This document shows positions 35,601-41,729 of a DNA stretch of 41,729 nt, piece by piece; the first letter of the stretch is position 1; each line of letters opens with the position of its first letter. The position numbers and the translations under genes were made by a program. This stretch comes from CAWUIO01 sp963922455 (lineage in GTDB: Bacteria > Bacteroidota > Bacteroidia > Cytophagales > Microscillaceae), in the NCBI GenBank assembly GCA_963922455.1, contig CAWUIO010000057.1, forward strand, positions 1 through 41,729, given 5' to 3'. The notes beneath the pieces are model-generated. The model was not told where the DNA came from. It did no database searches and was given only the letters and a program-made list of their open reading frames with translations.

Positions 35601-36274
35601 GTATAGCCATATTTATGAATAAGGGTATCGTTTACGGCCAATATGCGTTCGTCAGAGAGACGATAAATGAGCATCGGGTTGGGGTTTTCATTGAAGAGAA
35701 GGCGATAGTATTTTTCTACTTTAATACGCTCTTCGGCTTCTTGGATAGATCGCTGGTGGTAGAGACAAGCTTTGATAGACAAGGCAAAGCTATTAATAAC
35801 CTTACTGAGCCGATTGGCTTCAAAATTATTTAAGCTGTGTTCCTTTTTGAAGGTATGTAATTTAATAAATCCAAAGCCTTGCAGGTTAAAAATAACGCAA
35901 CTCCCTTCCTTAATATCTCGCTCAATGATAAACTTGGGAAAATCGGGGTCGGTATCTTGTAAGGTAATATAGGGAAGATTAGCCAGTTTTTGGAGCATCA
36001 GATGTTCGCTAGGAATCAGGGTCTCTTTAATTTGAAACTCTGGGTTTGAATACACCAAGGTGTACTGGGAGTAAGCTCCTTTATTGAGAACCCTTTCGTT
36101 GATCCAAACCGAGGCATACTCTATGTTTTTACGACTCATCAAGGTAGTAAGAAATTGGTTGCAATTTCTTTGTAAGTCCAAGGATTGTCCGATTGATAAA
36201 GATAACTCGTAAAGTAAGGTTACTTCCTGAATTATTTCCCTTTTAAGCTCTTTAGTCTGCAATTTAGTCTCCAT
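32621..36274 (-). CDS. multi-PAS hybrid histidine kinase with REC and HPt domains
   Basis: The 1217-residue soluble protein has a GAF-like N-terminal region (about 1-190), then four PAS domains (about 190-690), where the sensor motif NPNPMLIYRLSDERILAVND and the ITERKEAERQIK linker are typical. HisKA follows with H710 in SHEIRTPMNA, then HATPase_c (about 805-925), a receiver with D1000 (LMDMQLPVMNG), and HPt with H1156 (AHKLKSS). The four signalling steps sit in one chain, which allows a His-Asp-His relay; a final response regulator is missing locally. There is no membrane segment. It starts 11 bases after the FIST gene, with which it forms an operon. Confidence 0.93.
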   Translation of the reverse strand: METKLQTKELKREIIQEVTLLYELSLSIGQSLDLQRNCNQFLTTLMSRKNIEYASVWINERVLNKGAYSQYTLVYSNPEFQIKETLIPSEHLMLQKLANLPYITLQDTDPDFPKFIIERDIKEGSCVIFNLQGFGFIKLHTFKKEHSLNNFEANRLSKVINSFALSIKACLYHQRSIQEAEERIKVEKYYRLLFNENPNPMLIYRLSDERILAVNDTLIHKYGYTRQELHSMHVRELVEDKSQDILDKEKKLIEEQGFVQNLENTHVLKDQSHIQVSVDTKRIEFKGEPAGLKLIRDITKFNKAQEDLLSTTTRLRTLVANFHAGIMLVDEHSTIQVVNQQFCDLFALRVEASSLIGKPYDHILKELMGLFQDQKGFQASHDILYDQRKLQLGDIYQLRDGRILKRDFIPITHDNQYLGHLWQYKDITESKKSEENLRENEAKTRSIIDTAMDGVILIDKEGKVIEWNPTAESIFGWKKMETLGKKLDRLIIPAKYRNAHKNGMERFFRTGHGPVLRKRIEISAIRRNRQKFPVELAIAPVKLDGNIFFSAFVRDITERKEAERQIKLLRKWINQISDGVQVSDLEGNLVFINEEAAKRLGYTISELINKNVREIEPFYQKEGKWESFVNILKDKGSILLEGTNIRKDGHVLPVEINAQYTRMPDKEEYIISFSRDITLRKENEQELIHAKHKAEEAAVAKQQFLSTMSHEIRTPMNAIVGMTRLLQKTKLEPKQIDYLDAIKVSAKNLLVIINDILDVAKIDSGKIVLENLGFPIRSLLEDVVRSSKYKAEEKGIGLFSEIDPAITEVLIGDPVRLNQILLNLVNNAIKFTDTGFVKITGDLLSKLPDTQVIEFKVVDTGKGIKPEKLESIFDSFTQEDATINRRFGGTGLGLTITKQLIELFGGKIKVESQPDQGTIFSFVIAFKVGSHKDIIQNQDEQYEYLDLKGVSTLLVEDNEINQLYARTILEEKGLEVMVAEDGKTAVELVESESFDVILMDMQLPVMNGLEATRQIREKLKSTVPIIALTANAIKGESQRCLDAGMDDYVSKPFEPAKLFQKIKSLVGAKVKKAAEQKNKVKETPAQIPKMKKPNNFISPEKLPLYDLARLRDTFKGNENLVNKMIQAFIYSTPAMLENLSLHYKNKDLRQVCDIAHKLKSSINLLDIREISDDIQDVEDCIENKTPHPEIGRKIAKIKKVCNHALEQLQASLNPITS

Positions 36275-36285
36275 AGCTAGTTGGG

Positions 36286-37407
36286 TTATTTATAAAAAAG
36301 GCCACAGGCAAACGTTTTATTCAAAAATTCGGGATAGCCGTCTTGGGCACAAGCAATTTCGCCTAAGCTTAGTACTCCGATAGGTACTACCTGGCTCGTT
36401 AAACTTATTTCATCTTTTACCTTTTTTAACTCATCATAAAATTTGTCTTCCAAATATAAAACGCGCGAAATGCAATCAATGATTAAAAAATCTTCTACTT
36501 TTTGTTCCTCTTTGAGCTGTTGAGAAACGTATTCGGCCGTACGCCGGGCCGCTTCAATCAAATTATCATCATCCCCTTTAAGAATCATAAGGGCCGCATT
36601 TTCAGGAATCTCCCCCACGCATTGTATCTCTCCCTTATCATTTACCGAAATAGGGTCTCTAACGATCTTTTCATAAGCTTTTTTGAATATCCCAAAAGGA
36701 TAGCCTTTAGATATGGAAAAAAAATTGTCGGGCTCTAGGGGTGCCCCTAAATCTTGCTCAACCGTATCTTTGTATACCTCAAAGGCATTACACCAGTTCA
36801 ACTCAATAAGCGTAGTATTGTACGACTGGGTGGCCACGTACGGCCCGGCAATAGATTTCCAACCGTGCCTGAAATGAACATAACTAGCTATGTCTAGTAT
36901 ATGCAAGATAGCTGCATCTTGATAAATGCCTTCACTATCAAATAGACAGGGTTGGGCTTGCAAGCTCAAAGAGCCACAGCCCCCGCCCAAATAGTTAATG
37001 GAACCTCCAAGTTTATTGTATAGTTGAGAAAGTAAATTGGAGATATTCGAGCTGAGCCCATCCACCCAAATGAGGGCGGTTTTGTCTTTCATTTCTTCTA
37101 GTGGGAGATTTAAATCGGGGATACGGAAATTGCGGTGCCCCATACCCTTAATAATCATGGGCTTTTGGAAGGAATGGTATTTTTTAAGGATTATGCCTTC
37201 TTCGCACCGTTGGTCACCGTAGATCAAGGCGGGAAAGTAAGCCCCATACCACACACAATTGATATATTTTAGGACATCTTGTAATTTGCTAATTTCTGGG
37301 GCATTATTTTCGGCAACTAGAATTAGCAATACTTCATGTTCATTTACATCCAGGGCTTGTACTGACTCCAGGAGTAGCTCAAAATCTTTGGAGTTATCTA
37401 GTAACAT
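36286..37407 (-). CDS. FIST-domain sensory protein
   Basis: The 373-residue protein matches the FIST_N and FIST_C layout. The N part (about 20-205) contains the motif LGGGCGSLSLQAQPCLFDSEG, close to the FIST_N GGxSAG-like loop. The FIST_C part (about 215-365) carries EPDNFFSISKGYPFGI and the C-terminal IGVLSLGEIACAQDGYPEFLNKTFACGLFY, which is strongly typical. FIST proteins are thought to bind small ligands such as amino acids and to pass the signal to kinases or cyclases. Here the hybrid kinase gene follows after 11 bases, so it is the evident partner. No signal peptide or membrane segment is seen. Confidence 0.9.
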   Translation of the reverse strand: MLLDNSKDFELLLESVQALDVNEHEVLLILVAENNAPEISKLQDVLKYINCVWYGAYFPALIYGDQRCEEGIILKKYHSFQKPMIIKGMGHRNFRIPDLNLPLEEMKDKTALIWVDGLSSNISNLLSQLYNKLGGSINYLGGGCGSLSLQAQPCLFDSEGIYQDAAILHILDIASYVHFRHGWKSIAGPYVATQSYNTTLIELNWCNAFEVYKDTVEQDLGAPLEPDNFFSISKGYPFGIFKKAYEKIVRDPISVNDKGEIQCVGEIPENAALMILKGDDDNLIEAARRTAEYVSQQLKEEQKVEDFLIIDCISRVLYLEDKFYDELKKVKDEISLTSQVVPIGVLSLGEIACAQDGYPEFLNKTFACGLFYK

Positions 37408-37540
37408 ACTATGGTTCCTTTCTGGTTGGAGAATTAATTTTACAACGTAAAGCGTTTATACGCTGTTAGCTATTTATTCTTAAATGTAATGACTAGCATG
37501 TACTTTCATCGACATAATTTATTACTTTAACGTTAAATTT

Positions 37541-37573
37541 TGTCATTTCGTGGCCGCGCGGGGATTAATCTTG
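37541..37573 (+). repeat. GTCATTTCG-type dispersed repeat, second copy
   Basis: AAATTTTGTCATTTCG followed by a GC-rich middle and AATCTT repeats the order found at 7409-7480, with a different central part. A GAAATTATTTC stretch about 40 bases later could supply part of a palindrome. Confidence 0.4.
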
Positions 37574-37832
37574 AAAAAATACCTATTCAAATTTCTGTGA
37601 GCGAGAAATTATTTCAATTTCGTAAATAGTTATAAGTTGCGAAGAAAACCCTTCACTTACGGTTCAATTTTGGCTTAAAAATCACAAAGCCTTAAAAGCC
37701 TAGCATTTTATAAAGGGTACATTTCAGGGCAGAAACTCAAAGTACTAGGGCTCAGCTATGGGTATAGAAATTGACGAATTTTCCTGGTGAAAAGGAGTGC
37801 TCCCTGGCTAAATTGCCTTGAAAATATAATCA

Positions 37833-37961
37833 GGGGCTTCCCCGCGTTTCTCCATAGGTAGCTTATTTAAAATAACTTGGCCGCGGGTCGGGCTCTCGCT
37901 ACTCGCTGCCTTTGCCCGCCGGGCCCACACGAGCTCAGACAGGCCGCTCCATCCCTAAGCC
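37833..37961 (+). repeat. ~130-bp structured intergenic element, copy I
   Basis: It begins GGGGCTTCCCCGCG and ends CCATCCCTAAGCC. The closing helix is GGCTT/AAGCC, and hairpin 1 is CCCGCG/CGCGGG, the shortest of all copies. It does not follow a plus-strand gene: both flanking genes run on the minus strand. Confidence 0.9.
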
Positions 37962-38268
37962 ATGATGAAGAAAGACTATACTTGATAGGGCAGAGATTGA
38001 AACCGAGAACGGGGAGCTTGTTCTTATGTAGCATACACCGACAAGCAGATACCATGTAAACCCAAAGGGTGCCGATTTATGCGAATTTCCTGCATTATTT
38101 TGTAACAAAGTATCCATGCCAGGGAAGAGCCGTTTGTCGAGAATACGGCTAAAAGAAGGATTTATGCCTATACGTTGTGGATCCAGAAGCTGTCTAGTTG
38201 AAAATGCCTGAGGTGCTGGGACGTAGGACCCTTTTCACAACAGAAAAAGTAAAAGGGGGCATATCAAT

Positions 38269-38296
38269 AAAAAAAGTCCCTCATCTTATGAGGGGC
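38269..38296 (-). terminator. Rho-independent terminator after the caspase-fusion gene
   Basis: On the minus strand CCCTCAT pairs with ATGAGGG over 7 bp with a 3-base loop, followed by a T run of seven. It lies 23 bases after the stop codon. Confidence 0.9.
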
Positions 38297-38318
38297 TCAG
38301 TAAAATCAGGTCGATCTA

Positions 38319-41300
38319 TCAGGATGCAGAAAGTAAGACTTCCTTGATACGAGACACACTCTTCTCGGCATCAAAGTAATTATAATAGTGAGCGGGCACA
38401 TCTATTACTTGGAGGTCTTGCCCTTCTGGCAAGGCTAACATCTCAACCCGCGAAGCCATCAAGTCGCTATCTTGCTTCATGTAGGTAATGTTTGTGCCAA
38501 TAAAATTTAGTTTTTCCAAAATACGCTTCAATATAGGAGAGTCTCCCGATTCTACTTGGAAGTGATTGCCGGCAATGATCGTGTAGGGTACGGATGCTGG
38601 CGAAGCCGACTCATTCAAGGCTTTGATCAGGGGGGAGTCATTTTGTAACTCAGATAAGGTTTTAGTGAGAATTTCAGATTTGGCTAGCAAACGTTTGGTG
38701 GTGCTAAGCCCGGCTAGCAAACCGGCCAAATTGCCCAATAACCAACCCCCTGGGATAGCCGAATTGGCGGCTAAGGTAATACCCAAGATGGCAAATTTTC
38801 TAAACTTTTCTAATTGGCCTATTTCGGAGCCGCCATTGGGAGTTCCTACCATGCATAAATGGTCAACCCAAGCGTGGGCTCCTAATTGCTCAATTGTCCA
38901 CCGGGCCACGAGGCCGCCCATACCGTGGGCCATAATATGCAATTGGGCCTTATCGTCAGGACCAAAGCCTACTTCTTCCAGTCTAGCTTTTAAGTTTTGG
39001 GCAATATCATCCCGAATGGAAGAATTTAAGTGTTCATAATCAAAGCTTACAATCATATCATAATGTTCCCTGAGGTCCTTCTGGGATTCTTGACAGAGCA
39101 TATCGATTATGTTTCCATTATTGCCCAATAAGCCGTGTACTAAGACGAGTACCCGCTGGGAACCTTTGATATTTTCGGCAATACTATGTTCTACTAAGTT
39201 ATAGGCGGGTTTGCCCGGAGGAGCGTCTTCCAAAAATTCGACCCGGGATAGACGGTAAATGCGTTCTGAAGATCCCAAAAACCTAGGATTGACAATTTTG
39301 AAAAAGGCCAGTTTAAGGGCCCTACCCAAACTTCGGCTTTTTACTTGTTCCTCGGGTATATGCTCTATCATGATGTGGGTTTGATCAGCATCCTGACCGC
39401 CGATAAACCCCACGGGTAGAAGATCTTCCCCATCAAAGCTGAGGGTAGTCATACTTTCTTTTTCTCCCAAGGGCTCTTTAAGCACTATCTCTAAGGATTG
39501 CTCAGGGCTTAATTCTCCCTGGATACCACTTAGCTCGAGTAAATTTTCGGCTAGGCTGGCCTCGGGGTTTAAGTCCAGCGATTCTATGCCATATTCTCTT
39601 GAGAAAGAAGAAAAACGGGCGTTAAAATCGCTTGGGTCGGCACTTTTGCTAGCATGGCTTATGGGGTTTAGGGCTACATCGGCTTTGAGGTGGGCATTTG
39701 CTTTGAGGATGGCCCGGCTTCCCCCAATAGCTTGATCGTTTTCTCCAACCTGGGCGAGATTCTTGACCATTTTTAAATTGAGCTCATAGGTGATCCAGTC
39801 ATCCAAGGTATCCGATTCCTTGGATAAAAAGCGGTTAGAACCGTCCTCGAGCGTTTCTAAACCCTCTTGAGTCAACCAGTAGTAATCAATTCTTTTACGG
39901 CTAAATATAAATTTCACGCCTATTTGGCTGACCGCTTGGTCTAATTCATAATCCAAGAAGCCTAAAAGCCCAGTTGGCTCATCATCCATGTTAAATAAAA
40001 CAGGCGTGTCCATTTCTGGGAGTAACTCCTTACTGTTCAGATACATAATCCCTCGTAGGGGCATGAGGAAAAAAGCGGTGGCATATACGGTTTTTTTCGA
40101 GTTATTCTGTAATGAGATAGAATATTCTTTGTGTTCCCAAGTTGTCTCCCCGTCTTCGTCTTTTTGAGCATTTAAGTTAAAAGCGAGTTCTTGCCCTTCT
40201 AATAGGACATCCGTATCGCCGATTAGCGTAAAATTAACATCAATTTTATCTAGCCGGATTTTGGAGTCCGGGTTGCGAAGTTTCTTTAACTTTTCCCAGT
40301 TATATAGCATGCGAAAAGCCGTAGCCAAGGTTTCTTCTTGATAGATATCTTGAAGAAGTACTCTTTGACTGGCTTGGTGTCTTAAATAGAAATCACCTGC
40401 TTTTCCTTTGCCCAAGCTATACTCAATGCCTTCTCCGGCCGGGGCTTCTTCCATAAAGGGGGTTTCGGGGATAGGCGCGTCACCATAAGAGGGGTCTTTG
40501 CTTATCGGGATGGGAGGGCTAAGTAAAAACTGGGGGATGACCTCATATTCGGTTTTGGTATCCAGTTCTAGGCCTTTAATATGGGCTTTGCTTTCATTGA
40601 ATAAAACCTTCTTTAAATGGATCATGCCCAACTCTGCCTTTTCATCTTCAGGGTTTTTGACTAGCAGCTCCCGGGCATCAGGAGAGCTTAGTACTAAGCC
40701 GTGAATGGCCCCCAGCTTCACTTTCCATTCTCCTTTTTGAGGGTTTTTCTCAAACTTATTGCTGGCGTCAAAGTATAAACTATATATTTTAGGGCGGCTG
40801 CTCACATCTTCTCCCAAGAAAGTCAAATTGGGGTTGAACCCGGCAAATGACATAAAATTGGGTTCCTGACGACCAACCATCCGAACCAAGGTGCGGACTT
40901 TTGAGAAAGCTTCGGCATAGCTGATAGGATTATTTCGATGCTGTTCTAATACCCGCAAGAGGCGGCTGGTAAAAAGTCCAGAAAGGGCCCGGGTTTCCCA
41001 GGCTAGTTGGTCGGGTTGGCAAGCGGCCAAGAGCACATGCTTACTGATGGGGACGTGTAATTCCTCTCCTTTTTTTAATTGCTCTACATAGTATCCATCT
41101 AAGTAGGTTTCTAGGGGACGGGGATTGCCCAAATTGCTATCACGCCGGGGTTTGGTAAGTTCGCCTGCATCGCGGGTCCCTGTACCCGAATGGCAGGCAT
41201 CTAAACAAACTACCAGGTGGGGGGCATTTTTGGGATCTGGAGCAATTTCGTGGAGTAAGATTGCGATTTCTTTGTTAGATAAATCAAAATTACCTGGGGT

Positions 41301-41636
41301 ACGGCTGTTTTGGCATACTAAGGTTTGGTTTTTTCCGGTGGCTGTATAGGGTAAAAACTCTTCGGGAGCTGGCTCGAAGGACCCGTGCCCACTGTAATGG
41401 ATAAAAATAGTGTCGTCTGAGCTGGCTTGGCTGAGGTGTTCCCGGAAGGCTTTTAATACATTATCACGGCATGCCTCGTGGTCTTTCAAAACAAGCATGT
41501 GATCTTTTACTTGTAGATGCTTATAGTCTTCCTCGAGCATGGCTTGCATATTCTCAACATCATTGACGCTGGCGTTGAGGGGAGCCGAGGGATAATCGTT
41601 GATTCCGATCAGCAGGGAAAATAAGTTTCGGGCCAT
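38319..41636 (-). CDS. caspase-like peptidase fused to a pseudo-alpha/beta-hydrolase domain
   Basis: The 1105-residue protein starts with a C14 caspase/metacaspase domain (about 5-270). The catalytic dyad is visible: H84 (HYSGHGSFEP) and C148 (LVVCLDACHSGTG). A long middle part (about 275-800) has no recognised domain. The C-terminal part (about 830-1100) has an alpha/beta hydrolase layout: VLVLVHGLLGNNGN, then the nucleophile elbow AHGMGGLVARW, then VGTPNGGSEIG, DSDLMAS, and a late His (PAHYYNYF). At the elbow the expected Ser is Gly (G905, codon GGT). No signal peptide or membrane helix. The gene is alone, with its own terminator. Confidence 0.88.
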   Translation of the reverse strand: MARNLFSLLIGINDYPSAPLNASVNDVENMQAMLEEDYKHLQVKDHMLVLKDHEACRDNVLKAFREHLSQASSDDTIFIHYSGHGSFEPAPEEFLPYTATGKNQTLVCQNSRTPGNFDLSNKEIAILLHEIAPDPKNAPHLVVCLDACHSGTGTRDAGELTKPRRDSNLGNPRPLETYLDGYYVEQLKKGEELHVPISKHVLLAACQPDQLAWETRALSGLFTSRLLRVLEQHRNNPISYAEAFSKVRTLVRMVGRQEPNFMSFAGFNPNLTFLGEDVSSRPKIYSLYFDASNKFEKNPQKGEWKVKLGAIHGLVLSSPDARELLVKNPEDEKAELGMIHLKKVLFNESKAHIKGLELDTKTEYEVIPQFLLSPPIPISKDPSYGDAPIPETPFMEEAPAGEGIEYSLGKGKAGDFYLRHQASQRVLLQDIYQEETLATAFRMLYNWEKLKKLRNPDSKIRLDKIDVNFTLIGDTDVLLEGQELAFNLNAQKDEDGETTWEHKEYSISLQNNSKKTVYATAFFLMPLRGIMYLNSKELLPEMDTPVLFNMDDEPTGLLGFLDYELDQAVSQIGVKFIFSRKRIDYYWLTQEGLETLEDGSNRFLSKESDTLDDWITYELNLKMVKNLAQVGENDQAIGGSRAILKANAHLKADVALNPISHASKSADPSDFNARFSSFSREYGIESLDLNPEASLAENLLELSGIQGELSPEQSLEIVLKEPLGEKESMTTLSFDGEDLLPVGFIGGQDADQTHIMIEHIPEEQVKSRSLGRALKLAFFKIVNPRFLGSSERIYRLSRVEFLEDAPPGKPAYNLVEHSIAENIKGSQRVLVLVHGLLGNNGNIIDMLCQESQKDLREHYDMIVSFDYEHLNSSIRDDIAQNLKARLEEVGFGPDDKAQLHIMAHGMGGLVARWTIEQLGAHAWVDHLCMVGTPNGGSEIGQLEKFRKFAILGITLAANSAIPGGWLLGNLAGLLAGLSTTKRLLAKSEILTKTLSELQNDSPLIKALNESASPASVPYTIIAGNHFQVESGDSPILKRILEKLNFIGTNITYMKQDSDLMASRVEMLALPEGQDLQVIDVPAHYYNYFDAEKSVSRIKEVLLSAS

Positions 41637-41672
41637 AGGTGAATAGGTAAAAGATGAATTAACTTAAGAATT

Positions 41673-41729
41673 GGCTTAGGGATAGCCGCCCGGGAGGGCC
41701 GAGACCGCTGCGGGATGCGGGTTGGCCGG
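41673..41729 (-). repeat. possible partial copy of the ~130-bp element (cut by window end)
   Basis: GGCTTAGGGATAG matches the end of the element on the minus strand, but the following sequence (CCGCCCGGGAGGGCC...) differs from the other copies. It could be a diverged subtype or an unrelated element. It lies 36 bases upstream of the caspase-fusion start codon. Confidence 0.35.

Larger units (their letters stand above)
37408..38318. other. 911-bp intergenic region, mostly non-coding
   Basis: This is the largest gap in the window, between the FIST gene start and the caspase-fusion stop. It holds a GTCATTTCG-type repeat, element copy I, and the minus-strand terminator of the caspase-fusion gene. 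Short open frames inside overlap the repeat and are not convincing. The upstream region of the FIST gene (37408-37540) presumably contains its promoter, but no clear motif was found. Confidence 0.45.

Noticed and set aside
6063..37961. CRISPR array
   Set aside because: The repeats are dispersed over 32 kb, about 130 bp long and in both orientations, with no regular spacers.

Overview
The window looks like a chromosomal stretch from a member of the Bacteroidota, plausibly a Saprospiraceae-like gliding bacterium (lineage inferred, not proven). The evidence is a type IX secretion protein (PorQ), a DUF3276/PUR-family gene, the rpsU-xerC-hpf trio, promoters that fit the Bacteroidetes TTTG...TAnnTTTG pattern, weak or absent Shine-Dalgarno sequences, and lipoproteins with Bacteroidetes-style signals. 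No phage, transposase, CRISPR array or rRNA was seen.

Layout: 1-213 holds two nearly identical, oversized tRNA-like genes. 389-2079 holds a small hypothetical protein and a soluble histidine kinase. 2245-3726 is the ribosome-linked trio rpsU, xerC and hpf, closed by a terminator. 3775-5934 holds a calcineurin-like phosphoesterase and an XRE/ScfR-type regulator. 5935-7755 is an accessory island with two repeat families and an AT-rich lipoprotein gene. 7756-16010 holds nadE, a membrane Ser/Thr kinase with WG-like repeats, a SiaB-like protein, two small lysine-rich exported proteins and a fused E1 alpha/beta 2-oxo acid dehydrogenase. 16588-23477 holds M16 and M28 peptidases, a peroxiredoxin-like protein, a ViaA-like VWA protein, a DUF58 protein and RlpA. 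23606-27673 holds DUF3276, an AI-2E/PerM family protein, ychF and ppk2. 27776-31211 holds a two-component pair and a lipoprotein with duplicated RskA-like modules. 31425-37407 holds porQ (minus strand) and a FIST sensor gene followed by a 1217-residue hybrid kinase. 38319-41636 is a caspase/alpha-beta hydrolase fusion in which the hydrolase nucleophile is replaced by glycine.

The most striking non-coding feature is a family of about 130-bp intergenic elements: nine full copies plus a possible partial one at the right edge. The copies share a closing helix, a GC-rich hairpin with a hypervariable loop, a conserved core and a second hairpin. Paired positions change together between copies, so the structure appears to be maintained. 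Six of nine copies lie 0-89 bases after a stop codon on the same strand, so they would be transcribed as 3' UTRs. A second repeat family flanks the AT-rich lipoprotein gene in inverted orientation and also shows paired changes.

Functionally the region is rich in signalling (three histidine kinases, one response regulator, one Ser/Thr kinase, SiaB, FIST) and in proteolysis or cell-envelope genes, mixed with housekeeping genes.
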